A stretch of 64,000 nt of DNA, taken from contig OX359201.1 of assembly GCA_947172415.1 (NCBI GenBank), positions 5,940,501 to 6,004,500 on the forward strand, in the 5' to 3' direction. The position numbers and the translations under genes were made by a program. This DNA is from Chondrosia reniformis. Its lineage: Eukaryota > Porifera > Demospongiae > Chondrillida > Chondrillidae. Below, in pieces: positions 19,601 through 33,600 of this stretch. The notes under the pieces are model-generated. The model searched no databases and had not been told where the DNA came from. It saw only the letters and a program-made list of their open reading frames with translations. Position 1 is the first letter of the stretch, and every line of letters starts with the position of its first letter.

Positions 19601-20930
19601 ATGGGTCCCAAAATGAGGCCGGCTGCAGGGTAGACATTGTTGAATACGGGACCAGCTAGTATCTGATACTCCAAACCACTTCCATCGTAGTTCCACTCGC
19701 ATGGCATTATAGTATCATTGGAGCAGACAGCATTAAATGTCTGCGAGCAGTTATCATAAATAAATGTTTCGTTAAGGCAAACATCTTTAGGTTTCCTAAA
19801 AATGAGAAAGATACGGAAGGTATGTAGTCATTAAAACATGCATACAGATGCTTGAAATTAAGTAATTTTAGGAATAGTCAGCATATATCTAAAGTTTTTG
19901 CCATATAATGACAAAGGATGTGCATTAATCAATTGACATTTAGGATAGATAAGTATATTTTACAATACTTTTAAAATTTGTTCTCTTAATTGTTCACTAT
20001 TCTCTGCAAAATTGTGCCAATGTGTTATTGTTAATCATTCAGGTGCTCAAACTTGCATAACAATTGATAGACAGGAGCGGTAAACAACTTACAGGTGCTT
20101 AGCTGTTGGGAAGAGCCCGAATTAACATGGTCGTATGCTTTCACATTGTTATATGTGTAGTATACATGTCTTTTGGTTATAATAACATTAACTGACTGAC
20201 CACATACTCACAGCTGTTACCTTAATACTATACCAGCTGTTCTAAAGGGTGGTGATTGCGCAATGAAAGGGTCTGATTTCGTCAAAATATTCTTGTTCTT
20301 TAAACCTCGGTAAATAATCTAGTGTTTAGAAGTTTCAGAGAAATTGAAGGTTCAGAGACTGAGATATGCCCTTCGAATTTCCATGGTTTCCGAAATTCGA
20401 AATTCGATGCGGCGCCCTATATAACTAACGTCACTATCATTGTAATTTGCAAGATAGTATGTGACTTTAGAAAACAATGCATGCGCTACTTACTTTTGAC
20501 CAGGTTTCGGAGGACAAATATCGGTTGCTTCCTTTTCGCTGAGCCATTTCTTGTATTCGTCTACTACAGATTCGTTGACCAAACAACTCTTGTCGCCAAA
20601 ATGCACGTCCTGGGCAACCTCCCTCGCGGTGATGGCAATGGTGTACCGATTAAGCTGGTTTAAGAGGTACGCCGCTAACAACAAAGACAGCACGTAGACG
20701 GAGTAGGCAGAGGCCCGACGCAGCTTTATTATACCATAGCCTGGAATAAATTTAGTGTATTTCGAGAACTTGCTCTTTTTTTCCTCCTTCATTACTTCTT
20801 CCTCCTTCTGGATACTTTCCGTGATGACACCAACCTCGTCCGATTCAGGTGTTGCTTCCAAGGCCGAGTTTCTAGCATCATGGTCACTTCTTGGGCTCAA
20901 AAGGGGCGATGTCTCCGAATCGTCCGCCAT
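16660..20930 (-). CDS. Spinster-like major facilitator superfamily transporter
   Basis: Exons: 20930-20494, 19795-19472, 18774-18720, 18343-17705, 17055-16660; all phases agree (616 aa). A cytosolic Ser/Glu-rich N-terminus of about 75 residues with a dileucine-like ETSPLLSP motif precedes TM1, which ends in LLNQLNRYTIAIT, resembling the Spinster TM1. A cysteine-rich, N-glycosylatable loop follows (CLNETF, NCSQT, CSNDT). TM4-5 carry CAAGCTPFATSLIADYF and ELRGSALGVYNWGIYLGYSL, the usual Spinster/MFS positions. The central loop is highly charged (NRKKKKKKKFTKEEQ). Spinster proteins export lipids or sugars from lysosomes or the cell surface; the substrate here is unknown. The start AAATGGCGGAC resembles a YY1-type start element. 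The last intron (17056-17704) is a 21-bp minisatellite. Confidence 0.85.
17139..17668. repeat. 21-bp minisatellite, about 25 units, in an MFS intron
   Basis: Unit is gacccgggtacccatatcac plus one base; variants change cccggg to ccaggg or cctggg and cacaga to cagaga, with the variant units clustered at the 17500-17668 end. Because 21 is a multiple of three, long frames stay open on both strands (heptads of the type TDPGTHI and MGTRVCD). On the minus strand the frame is continuous with the upstream MFS exon. Confidence 0.95.
18409..18470 (+). repeat. Dispersed repeat R1, truncated copy
   Basis: Contains ctacatacattctac, cctatagggaactaaacc and tagtgaaagctttgg; the remainder of the element is missing. 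Lies in an MFS intron. Confidence 0.6.
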
Positions 20931-21498
20931 TTCTTAATCATGTGATAGCTCGGCGAGAAAGGTCACTTCACTTACTATTTCACAGGTGCTGTAATGATAT
21001 ACAGTGTAACTTGACTATTTTACAAAATCAAAAAAAAACTGTAGGAAGGCAGTGTGGCACCAGTGACTAGTAAACAAGGCAGTGATTACAGTGAAGTAAC
21101 TTAACCAGTTTGATATTACAAGTTAAATAAAAAATGAAGTTAGAAATAGGGATGGCAGTACCTACAGCAGTGATTGGCAAACACTCGAATGCAAATAAAA
21201 ATCCTATCATTGTTAATTTATGAGGTGTAAATTGATAATGCATTGAATAGGGTGGCCATATTTTTTGCCTACTTAGAGTACAAAAGATATCTCATTTACT
21301 TTAAGGATTTATGACATTTAAATTTAATTACATTGACATTTTGAAGATTATATACATAGCATAATACATAAAACATTGAAAGGGATAAGATGATACTAGT
21401 TTCTATAGTAAAATAAAGAAATTCATGACACAACATGTGAAAGAATCAATCAACAAGTTACATGTTCAATGAAATGATGAAATCCTCCTCATAAGTGT
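20931..21498. other. Spacer between MFS promoter and BCAR3-like 3' end
   Basis: 568 bp, AT-rich. It must hold the MFS promoter and the BCAR3-like polyadenylation site. No open frame of note. Confidence 0.4.
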
Positions 21499-24400
21499 TC
21501 AAGAAGAAATTATCAGCTGTGGTTCTGCATTCTCTGACAGAATCTCCAAAAGATGATTAAAAAGTCTTTTTCTATTGTTGGCATCTTGCAAATTCAACTC
21601 AAGATTCATCTGGGCAAGCATCTCCCAAGTGTGATCTCTCATGAAGAAGTCATAAAGGTGGAGATCAATCATAGTCCCGCTCAACTTCTTTTTAGTGTTC
21701 CAGTGAAAGGTTGGACAGTGTTGCAGCATTTCTCTAAGGGAAAGCAGACTCCTGGCAAATCGGTCTAGTCCCTCCATCATCTCTTGAACGTCATCTGAGC
21801 TCCCAGAAGACTCAAAGGACTTGGTGTTGGGGAGGAAGGCCTCACCAAGATGCTGTATGCTGGGAATGGAAACAAATTCAGGGGCAAAGACGCGAGCTCC
21901 ACTTTGCAGTTGAGTGTATATGTTCATTAGCTGGTTGGAGAAACACTCATGAATGTCCGGATGTCTGACTTCTAGTTCCTTCCAGGTTCTCCTGAGAGAT
22001 GTAACCTATATAACGTATACATTAATTATCCAATTATGTCTATTGCATTGGTGATAATTAACTAGCATAGCAGCTAAAATCAAATAACATCTCCCAACAG
22101 TGTTGGATATATAACACAATTAAAGTGTAACATATCTAATTAACTCTTGGGAAGCAGGCAGACTTGGTGGCTGGGGAGCTAGTAATGGCATACATATATA
22201 TGTAGAACATCTTTAGAAGGACCTGCTAATTTACATTGACACTGCCATGACAATTTTACAGTCAAAACTAAATGTAGGTATAATGCTGATATTTTCAAAC
22301 TTTAAGGTAACTGTGGTTCTGGGTCAGTAAAAGAATGACAAAACAGACCAATGTCACGGCATTAGTGTATATATAGAACTAAAAATATAAGGTTTATAAC
22401 ACCCCAGATATCACCCAGTTGTCCTGGTAACGTGATATATATGGAGAACATAGAATGGCTTGCTGTAATAGTGCTTCTCTCGTGTATCTGGATTAGTTAG
22501 CCGTTCTGCCCTGCTACTGTATGTAGGCTTGACAATGTAGGCTATTGTGAACAAACCTGTTGCGCAAGAAGGCCAGACATTAGAGCCATGAACCCAAAGA
22601 TGTCAGCAAATCCAATTCCTTGAAGACTCCTAGCCACTTGAATTAACTTGTTCAATAGTGCAACTCTGGTGTTCAGAGATTGCATACTGGTCAAACATAG
22701 GACCACCCACTGGTTCAGGATGTAGTGCCTATAACAACAAAGGAAGTCTTCAGTGTATAGCGAGAGAAACTGATCTAACAATGCTAACAGACTGATACTG
22801 TCCATAGGAGATATTTGTTAAACTAATAACATGTAATTGAGAAAGATATCTTCTCACATCTCTTAAATGAGCCACTTCAGTGATTACATAACCACAGTAC
22901 CACAATATATATCAGGATGATGTCATCTGTGCATTAGCTTACCTTCTCCACAGTCTGTCCCAAAGTGGTTGTCCCTGTGGGCATCCCAGCACCTCCAAAC
23001 CAGAGAGCAGGCCGTTCATGGCTCCCTCGGCCTTCATCCTGCCCCACCAGACCTCCTCCAGCTCCCCAGGTCGGGGAAGGATCTGGAAACAGACTGCATC
23101 TGAGAAGGTGATGTGAAAGGAAAGTTGGTCTACAGAGTTGTCCAAGACTTTGGACACAATCTTCTGAAGAGATGCTTCCCTAGGCAATCCTGTTCCTGAT
23201 TTACCAATGGTGCAGGTGAGGTCGTAGGAAGGTGGAGCAAGGTCTACTTGGGGAGATATGGTACGATAGAGAGGGCTACTTCTATTCTTCTTTGGTGTTG
23301 ACTGTATTCTGCTCTTTGGGATGTCTGACATGGACGCAAAGTGAAGAGGGGTAGAGCTCCTAGATGTCGGCTCAGGAGTTGAACTGTAGCCTTGTACAGA
23401 TGTGTTGTCACATGGGCAGTCTGGAGGGCAGTCATGTAAAGATTTCACAGAGCTCATTTCCATGTAAGTATCGTCGTCCTCCTTCTGTACCTTCTTTCTC
23501 ATGAGTAACGCTGGACTGGGTGTTCTTGTGACAGCTTTCTTCTCTATGGTAGAAATACTTGTGGTTGGAACAGATTTGGACCGTATGTTCCTATCATTCA
23601 ATTTAGCTACGTCTTCACTTGTATCCGCCGGCTGCTGTTTAGAATCCTGCTGTAATTCAGCTGCCTTGTCAATGTCTTCATAATCACTCCCCTTATTGAC
23701 CGGATTCATTATGATAGCACCAGATTCATGATTGATTGGGATCTTGTACTTCAAATGAGCAGTAATTAGTTGGGGAACGTTGTCGTAGGAGCCATCTTCA
23801 AAACTGTACTTGTATCCCATCTTTCCAGCTCCTGGAAAGGTTTCTGTAGACTTGATGGGAAAGTGTTGAATGGTATCTTGCCATTTGATGGAAACAAAGT
23901 AAAGTGGAGAGTTTTGAACATTTTCTCGCACCAAAAAGTCTCCATTTTTCTTCAAAACCTTGTCTGCATGAGTTGGCTTCACAATGCCGTGATACCATTT
24001 GCACTTCTCCAGTTTCATAGAGTCGGGCTGTTCTGTGTCATAACTGACACTCACCCCCGACTCTTCGGAAGAGACACTTGTGTGCTTCTCCTCCTGGGTA
24101 ACTGGGGGGAGTCTGCGGTGGGAAGACATGTTCCTCCTGAGGGTGCTGTAAACTGAACTGTTGGAGGAACACAAAGAGCCAGATCTGGTTAAGGGGCCGC
24201 TGGAGAAGCTACCAGTACGGCCAGATATGATGGCAACCTTTTCTGGTGTAGACTTTTTAGGTCTGGGAAGGGAGTTATAAAACCCTTTGACGTCTTCTTC
24301 AAAGTCCTGCTTAAGTTTGCTGTTGGGAACAGCAGGCAATCCAGTAATGTAATCTGTGTTATCCACTCCGTAGCGCTTGACTGTTACAGGAATTGGGCCT

Positions 24401-26109
24401 GATATCTTTGACTTTAAACTTTCCTTCCTGGAAATGGAGTTATCCTGAAGAGAGACACAGAAATAGATAGGTAGTGCCAGTTCTTATCCAGATTCATAAA
24501 CTTTAACAGGAATTAAGGCTCTAATAAAAGTGCTAAAAATATACTCTATTTCAGAGTGTTTAAAGTATACTCTATATCTATAAGAGTGTCTGGTAGTCTG
24601 TATTCAGTTTTATTCTACAGGCTTAAAAGTATATCTCTGGATAGAAGGTTCTTTGTTAGAACTAGGATTATCAAATAAAATATACAGCACACCACTACTC
24701 TTAATACTCTTAAGCTTACCTTGCTGACTCCAATAAATTCTTTAAATCTACACAGAAAAACACAGGAGAGAGAGAGAGAGAGAGTAGTTACCAGGAATCC
24801 CTTTTGAGAAAAATGGGAGTGTATTACTGTTGCCCTTACTATTATCTAACGACCAAGTAGCCACAAGAATGAAAAGTATGCTCTCATTGTTATCAAATCA
24901 AAATTAACTATTTTTCCTGTTAGGTTAGAGGTAAGAGTATGAATGATCTGCCAGGTATTGCTATTTAACACATCCTATTCACAGTCACACATTAGGATGG
25001 TGATCCATCAAAAACTACAAAAGACTGTATATTACATTTAGTACTTACCTTCTAAAAGATTTCCTCTCATTGTGTGAGCGAGTAAAGGCAGGTTGAGTAA
25101 AGGCAGGTTCTGGAAAGTTGCCTTCTTCAGAATTTGCCCTCTTTCTTTCAGCCTCTGAGAAGGATTCAAGAGACTGGGTTAAAACTGACTGAAGCATTTC
25201 TCCTCACAACAGTGGCACTAATAACAAACTGACTCTACTTGCCAGCTCAGTACAATATATAAGATCACCTGCCCCACTGTCAATTATCACAGTATAGCAC
25301 TAGTCAGGCTTTGAGACAAATCACATTAGTAATTTTATGGAAGGTGTTATATGACTCAATCAGATGACATTAATGCTAATTTACAGATTAGGTAACTGTA
25401 ACTGTATTGTCAACACGCTTGTGATGTAATAGATGAAGCTGTACATCAAGGGCTCGTTTGGGTGAGAGAGAGAGGTATAGTGGATTTAGAATGGGTCCAG
25501 GGAGGAGGACTGTGGATTTAGAATGGGTCCAGGGAGGAGGACTGTGGATTTAGAATGGGTCCAGGGAGGAGGACTGTGGATTTAGAATGGGTCCAGGGAG
25601 GAGGACTGTGGATTTAGAATGGGTCCAGGGAGGAGGACTGTGGATTTAGAATGGGTCCAGGGAGGAGGACTGTGGATATAGAATGGATCTAGGGAGGAGG
25701 ACTGTGGATATAGAATGGGTCCAGGGAGGAGGACTGTGGATTTAGAATGGATCTAGGGAGGAGGACTGTGGATTTAGAATGGGTCCAGGGAGGAGGACTG
25801 TGGATTTAGAATGGGTCCAGGGAGGAGGACTGTGGATTTAGAATGGATCTAGGGAGGAGGACTGTGAATGGGTCCAGTTTCACTTAACACTAATTACTGT
25901 AGATTATGTACCAGCCAGTGTGTAAAGGTGTTAAAGATGTGAAGCTACTACTAACCAGGTGTGGTCACTGATGTAGTCCTCTTCTTTGAAAAGCTTAGAC
26001 TTCTCTTTCTAAACATACTTATCTGTTTCTTTTCTTTGATCAAATGTTCTGTAGAAGTACTGTCTACAGGCTTTTGGGATAATTTCTTGTATCGCAATCT
26101 AGCCTGCAT
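21499..26109 (-). CDS. BCAR3: NSP-family SH2 adaptor, BCAR3/SH2D3C-like
   Basis: Coding exons: 26109-25956, 25202-25049, 24747-24720, 24444-22943, 22797-22557, 22005-21499; phases agree (861 aa; human BCAR3 is about 825). An SH2 domain (about 260-363) has KWYHGIVKP, GDFLVRE with the phosphotyrosine Arg, and GAIIMNPVN, the signature of the NSP family. A Ser/Pro-rich linker follows. The C-terminal third resembles the CDC25-like fold that in BCAR3 and SH2D3C binds p130Cas/NEDD9 instead of acting as a GEF. It would link receptor tyrosine kinases and integrins to Cas signalling at the membrane. The N-terminal exons (MQARLRYKK and FRKRSLSFSKKRTTS) are basic and less certain; translation could instead start at the ATG at 25197. 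A non-coding 5' exon is proposed at 29902-30003, perhaps with a small exon 27622-27659. Confidence 0.87.
25489..25868. repeat. 32-bp minisatellite, about 12 units, in a BCAR3-like intron
   Basis: Unit gtggatttagaatgggtcca followed by gggaggaggact. Two variant types (gggtccag and gatctag; ttagaa and tatagaa) are interspersed. Lies between coding exons 25049-25202 and 25956-26109. Confidence 0.95.
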
Positions 26110-29100
26110 GATGAAGAGATTCTTAATTTCATAATCACTCAAAATAGGTTTTGTAATATGTGACAGGAATTGACATGACTTGAGTTGACAGGAAAAAAAG
26201 AGGAAATGTTAAGGTGATTGAACAGCCATTCACTTCACTGTTAGGCCATAGATTATCTACACTAGATAACCTAATGGTGGCTGAGTTTGCAAAGTGGAAA
26301 TAATCTACACAATTTCAGACATAAACATTGACAACAAGGAGTGGATCAATGTTTGTATTGATGCATTCATATATTCCATTCATACCATATACATTAGAAG
26401 TATACTTCTACATCACAAGTTTGCCAACAGAAGCAAATTTCTCATAAAAAAGACTATCACAGTTAACTATATATAGGATTGATCAAAGTCAATAAAATTA
26501 ATCAGAAATATTTTGCATAGTAGCCAAATAGTTGATCATATGACTGTCTTAGCAATTCCTACTAGTTGGAAAATGAGACACTACTGTTTAAAAGGAGATC
26601 TGAGTTAACTGACAAGTTTTGGTCAATATAATGAATACAATAAAGCACAGCTGTTGAATTATCTAAAAATTATATCTGTGATTTTTATTAAATAAAGTTA
26701 CATGCTTAATTTATCCTCTTATTAAAGATAATGTTATGTGGCAAATTCAATCATGGTACATCAACTGACCAGAAACAAGACTATAAGGAAATCATATGCA
26801 CTGATCTAGCTGCCTCACACTTGACTCAAGTGGTTCCTTATTAGGTACTCTACCAAAGTATACTACCTATATATTCCCTTTGTTAGTTAACACTTGGCAT
26901 TCCTGATGAAGCTCTTCCAAACCTGCATTTTACACCAGTCCTGAAAACATTTGAAATATTTCTCCAAAGGAATTAACACCACTTTTTAGTCAATACTTGT
27001 CCAAAACATTTTCAGAATATTTGCAGTAAGCTAGTCCCTTTGGGAGATGGAAACATGCACATCAGAACTTTGTGAAGTCTTTTAGTGAAAACACTTACAC
27101 TCCTCATACAATTATATATGGATTCTGTGTATTAATAGTATGTATAATGTCAGTTCTCAATAACCCAGGAATGTGGCATTTAAGTACCTACATTTCTTAA
27201 TAGGCTTCTAAATTTGTTTTTTTAGTGGGAGCTTTATCTTTACAAGGAAATTTCTACATACCAAAATATATAGTTCCATTCCAGTTGCTACTGGACTGTC
27301 AGGTCCGTTTAGCCCAGTCAAAAAGGAAGAAAATTAAAAAAATATGTGAATTTCCTCAGGGACAGTAGTCTAATCTATTTGTATGTTTCCTCAGCCCTAT
27401 GAATTTCAACAGGAAAATGGCAGTTATTCATGCAAGTAGTACTAGATTAGGGGGAGTACAAAGGTTAGAAAGTACAGACTTTGTAGTAGGCTAACACCAA
27501 CTAGTTTATCTAATTCTTCCATACTCCCTTACTACTTTAAACCTGACCTCTCAAACAGAACTACATGACTTCACAAAACGTACTACATGAAAAGTCCCAA
27601 AGTTTTGTGAGAAGAACTTACTTTCTGAACACTCCCACTTCTCGTTACATCAGTGCTACCTGAGCTCAGACAGGTTGAGTATTTGGGGGCATGACTTCAC
27701 TTATATACACACTTACATTAAGATTCAATCTAGGCATATATTACGCTGGTAAAATAAGCCAAAAATTACTCTTCAAGACTGAATAAATTTTCCATTTCTG
27801 CTATTTCTACTGTCTATTTGAATACCCATAGTACTTAGAAAATCTGTTATAAATGTTAAATATTCACACTTTGAATAATTTACCCAGACAATGAACTACA
27901 AGCAATGACAATTAAGCGTTGACCAAATAATTGGCTGAAAATGTATATATCAGATACCATTTGTAACATTAGAGGGTGTTAGGTCCCAGCCTGAAGAAGA
28001 CAGGCTGGATAGTGGTCCAATCAGATAGCTGGATCAGTAACTAATTGAGAGATGAGATATGTCTCCCTGACCTGTTATATTCTCTGTAGTACAAACAGTG
28101 TGGTCATACTAATGAGGAGGAGAAGATACAGGACACAATACCACTGTGTCTCATTTGGTAAACTGATACACTGTAGGCCCTGCCTCTCTTTCCAAACTAC
28201 TACTATCAAAAAACCCTTAAAAACAGGTGTGGTAGTAATGGTTGGTTTTCTGCACATGGATATCACTCACATCATTAACCAGAGATTTGGTCTATAAAAT
28301 AACACATCATTAAAAAGCACTCACCAAGAATGTGAGCAAAAAATTGTGTATGTACACATCTTTCTATAAATATTTATATTTTAAGGGAAATTTAAAAAAC
28401 TTGACCAAGGATGAAAATTTTTATCATTTGACTCTTGATTTTATCCCTCCCACTCATATCTCCCGATGATGATATGACATGATGTGATGTGAAGCAAGAT
28501 GGTATGGCTTATACTTCATTTATGCTTTATCAAAACTAAAACTGTATGCATGAATAAAACTATAAAACTATATTTTGTTGGATTGTGATGGCAGACCTTT
28601 GATGTGGTTTCCATTTTCATTTCAAATTTACTATATATCATAATTAATAAATATATCAATTACATAAACAAATTCATTTAAAAAAAACTTGTATCACTTT
28701 GTTCCAACTTCATAGGGTTACACTTAACTGTAGAGTGATAGCAACAATACCTAAGAAATCTCTTTTGTACTGTTGCCAGATAGTTAGATTAACTGGCTAT
28801 CATAATAGGAATACACATAAAATGATTTCAGTGACAACTTTTTACTGGATGAGACAAGACACTGCTCAATCAATTATCTTAAACTTGTGATACATTATCT
28901 TATATATATCTATGAAAATGAAAATCTTTAAGGAAGTGAAAAGCTGAATTAAGCTATATACACTTTACATTTTGTAAAAAGAAACTTCAAAAGCTTATAA
29001 ATTGATTACAGAAATGTTTCTTTGACACATTTACAGTTACCAATATAATCACTGTCACACACAGCAGTGACACCATACAGGACTAATGGAGAGAGAAATA

Positions 29101-29901
29101 TTTTGCACATCTCAGTAATTATGATTATATCACTCAGAACAGAGAACACCGGAGGGGTGCAGACGATAGGGAGAGCTTTGGGGGATGAAGCGACTTCTCA
29201 AAAATCTCACCTTTATTACAGTGTAATGTAAACATTTTCCCAAATATTGCGTGTGTATAATAGAAAAGTACTTTACTACAGATTAGTGGGGTAGGTTGTT
29301 AAATTCTTAAAAATATACAATAAACCTGGTCTCCCTCAACAAGAGTAGCCCCTGGCATCTACTATAGTATTAAATACTGTCCCACAAGACCACAGGTAAC
29401 ATAGAAATATGGATAATGTACCTTCTGTAATTACAGTAATATCATCAATGCTTTAAACATTCTGCTTTGCGGAGGCAGTTTTTAGTAAAATGGAATGACA
29501 AAAACTCCACCAAAGTAACCCTTTGGAAATGTAACACATATTTCATGAGATTGGATGCTTTCAGCCTCAAAGTGATTCTCATTAGGTGAATTTTTAAAGT
29601 TTGAATGGCTACCAAGCCCTCATATTCAGAAGTGATGACTTTTTATGACTGTACACCGAAGCTTATATCAACAGCTCAGTTTATAAATTCTGGTCTGGAC
29701 TACAAAAGTATGTGTGATTAATCAACGAAGCGATGATTTGGTATAAATAATTACATGTATAAACTAATTGTCTGATATATGATAAATCGCCAAGTCGTAA
29801 AGCTACAAATATCTATATAACCTTACCAAAGGTGATATTTTACTAAAATGAATACAAATACCAAATAAAAATAACTTATTAAAATATAATATACGACTTA
29901 C
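26110..29901. other. Long 5' intron of the BCAR3-like gene
   Basis: AT-rich non-coding sequence. One exon-like segment on the minus strand, 27622-27659, is bounded by a good acceptor (gctcag) and donor (gtaagt) and could be an alternative 5' exon. Nothing else is convincing. Confidence 0.4.
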
Positions 29902-30003
29902 TTGAAATTCCCTATTATTTATTATATCTCGTTTCTTTAATAAGTTGTCAGTTCTTTCTACATGTAAAAAGTTAGATTTTCTTGAAAACACGGTTGTGGT
30001 CAA
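29902..30003 (-). other. Probable 5' untranslated exon of the BCAR3-like gene
   Basis: A consensus donor (ttcaa/gtaagtcg) ends an open segment with no ATG in its longest frame. It can splice in phase 0 to 26109 or nearby. The 5' boundary is not determinable. Confidence 0.35.
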
Positions 30004-30615
30004 ACGGGGGATAAATTAACAATAGTTTGGATTGAAAGGGAATAAATGTTCACTGTAATATGCGGTCATGTAATTCGCCGCATGTCTTGGGAAATTGTAA
30101 ATTTTTCACTATATAGTTATATTCCCAGGTGTCGTTACCAACCTGTCGAAACGGCAACTCGCAGCAGTCTTGAACAACTTGCACCTCTTAAAAACTTCAG
30201 CACTCTTAGTGCATTGCAGGAACCTTTATAAAGCGTAAAGACCTCTGACGTCACCATAGCCACTTCCGCCAAATCATACCTCGAGCTTGGCACAATTAGA
30301 TCATTCATTAGTGAATATTTAACTTTAAAATTAGTTTATATATTTACAAAGGTGTGTGTTGTAGCGGATCTATGACTAGTTAGCTCCGTAATGCAGAAAC
30401 ACTTGATCATTATAAATCATAACATTCACTAGCAAGACTACCGTATTGAGAGAGCTATGCAACTCATGGTCACTGTTTTAAAAGAGATACAATCATATAA
30501 ATATACAAAGGCTACTAAATGGCTGGTGCTAATATACACAGTAATGTCCTATATTTGAAGTATATTACGAAATTACTACAAGAATCACAAAATTGAAATA
30601 AACCAAAACACAGTG

Positions 30616-33600
30616 TTAGACTCCAGTGTAGGATTCGGGAATGAATCCTTCTTTATCGTCAATTTGAACTTTCAGCCACCCATCATTAAAATTGCGGATT
30701 ACTGTCACGTACTGGTCAGCCTTGACAGTTATTTCTTCAACATTTTGACCTGGAAAGAGACATTTAACAGCTGAAAATAGAGCCAGGTGTCTTATTACAA
30801 AATATCCAAATTTGAGTACATCAAGCATGCAAGGATTGACAAACATTCAGTGCTCTATGGAAACCAGTTCTGTTTAATCCACTACACTTACAGGCTCATT
30901 ATAAACTAACAATTAATAAGACATCTAATAAGATTATTTACACTAATAATCTCAATCAAAGACTGGACTATAGTCTGTGATTCTAGAGGGAGGAGAGAGG
31001 AAGGTTAATGATATTCATAGCAGCTATATAAAGGGATAGACACAAGATATAGGGGAGAGGGTACCATTTACACAAGTGACAGACAGTAAATGAGATGGTT
31101 GTATTTCTCTCCATCCCCTTTGTGGAAAGGTCAGTGGAGAGCAAGTTAGATATCCTTGCTAACAACATTGCTATGGTAATGGCCCTCAGCTGGCTCTTTT
31201 GGAAACGACATTTTGCTCAACAATACCAAACTTTCAATTATAAAACCTTTTAAATGCCTTGAGCGTAGACAAAAGTTTTTCAACTTACTCCATCAATTGA
31301 AAGTAACACTAAGTATAGAAAACTCAATGCTACCACACAGAAGCTCAGAATAATATAGGCCTTCAAAATTAATCACATTAACACAATCACATCCCAGACT
31401 TCTAATGCATGTTGATGATATTGAAGTATGAAATTAAATGGACATTAAGCTAATGAATCTTGAAGAACCTCTTAATCCAACAAACACTAAAAACAGTCAA
31501 ATGTAAATGTAATACCGTATGGCCAGAAATTTTGACGGAAAGAATATTTGGTGGATTGCTCAATGTAAGGCATTCAACAGATTTCACTGACAAGACAGTT
31601 GTTCTCCTACATTTGGTGTAGTTTGGTGGCTCTCAAAACGGCCAATTTGCCAAATTAAATTCTCTGCCAAAATTTCCCACAATAGGATAATTCCCATTTA
31701 GACATTGTTCATTAAATGTAAATCCTTGATACACACTGACCAATTAGAGGGTGACAGGGTCTGACTTGTGATTACATCATTAATAGGGGCAGTACAATCT
31801 AGGAAGTGAACTATATATTATGCCCCTCTAGGTGAGAGCCAGCTTATCTCTAGAGGACTAACCACAACTAAGTACTACAAAAACAATAAACATCTCAGCT
31901 GGAGAGAGGTGACCAGACAGTACACAATAATACACAGCTGGGGAGGACCTCAATTATTTTATGCCCAACATAGGCACAACATGTATATAATATATAGGTA
32001 GAGTATATACTGGATCTACAGTCAGAAATGGCTGGGCATTCATAAAAGCAAACTTATTAACTGTGAATACAGTTTCATTGGATAAATGTGTATACAATAA
32101 CAAAATGTTTGTGGACTGCCTGGGTCTTGCACACTTCACCCAAACACATCTCTTGTGATGCTATGAATATCATTACAACCTAGCCATATCTCCACTCTGG
32201 GGAGTCTAATGGCTATGAATATAATTAACCAGTAACCCAGGTAGACAATATTCAAGTATAAGTACTTATTGGGGGAGACTCCTCTTATTAGTGGGAGGTT
32301 GGTCTAAGGCTTCAGTACTTCATCTAACCTAGAGTATTGGACTTTGGTATCCTCCACTTAGAATGACAACAGAAGGAATAACAGACCTTTCTCTTTCCTT
32401 ATGCATGAACAGAAGTAACAGAAGTAATTTAATAACTGGGAAACCATTACATCACTACCTATATTAAAATTAGTGGGAAAAGAACTATTTAGGGTTCTAA
32501 TTAACATGAATGAAAATGCCAGTGTGAATTAGGGCATTGATATATGGCAACAAGCAAAGGATGTGATGTGATGTGGCTAAATTATACATTCCTCAGCCAT
32601 ATTTGACAAGAAGCTGCATGAATCACAGCACTTGATCAAATAAGGACAAGCATACTGAAAGCAGCCATTTAATCTGGCAAAACAGTGAATCTGTCAACTT
32701 TCTTCTTCAATGCAAAATGAAGATACATTTTCTTACAATATATAGACTGTCTTTCAAACAGTAACAATGGAATTATTCAATTGAGTTTCGTTTACTTTCA
32801 CTCTAATTTTCAAGTAAACAATCACCAGGCACTCCTACATAATGCGAAACTGTCTACATATCAGACACACATACATGTAGCCACTTAGTCCATAACCACA
32901 GATCACAGAGGGGTAGCTATTTTAAGGTTTAAAACAGAGCCTTCCTGACTGGAAATACAAACAATTTACTATCCCACAGCCAATTATAAAACTAAACTTA
33001 GAGAAGACTACATAATGATAAGAAGCCATTATAACCATAAGTTTACAAACCAACAGAGTGATTAAACTCATTCCAGGGATGTCAGGCACTTCAGGACATT
33101 CTTACCATAGTTACAAAAATTCTCTACCATTCAGCAGATCATGGAAGTAGAAGGGAAGTTTATTCTAAATAAAGCACAGGGCTTCAATGCCAGATTAGTA
33201 TGTGGAAGGCACTGGTAGCTGTACCATGCAGAACTTTACTTGAAAAAACAAGCAGCTCTACTCTGTGTTTCTTAACGCTCAAAGAGATGACAGACGACCT
33301 GACCAATCCAAAAGATGGTTCTATCTCACTAATTAGTGCAACAGGAGTGCCCTCAAAGAGACCAATCAACTGTCCTACCCTAAATATCACAATACCACAC
33401 ACATGTAATTAGAGATAAACAAAAAATGGAGTCATGATTGCCCTCCAAACATTACATCACTCTCAAAAGGTCAGTATTATCAAAAAAGGATTATCTCAAG
33501 AATACAAAGGATGGGCCAACCTATCTAAACTAGCATGACATAATTAGATGAATCAGCTTGCATGGGGGTGCTAAAACTACCTATTCCTCAAATGACATTT

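Noticed and set aside
29803-30003. Protein-coding first exon for the BCAR3-like gene
   Set aside because: The open segment lacks an ATG in frame; it is better explained as an untranslated exon.
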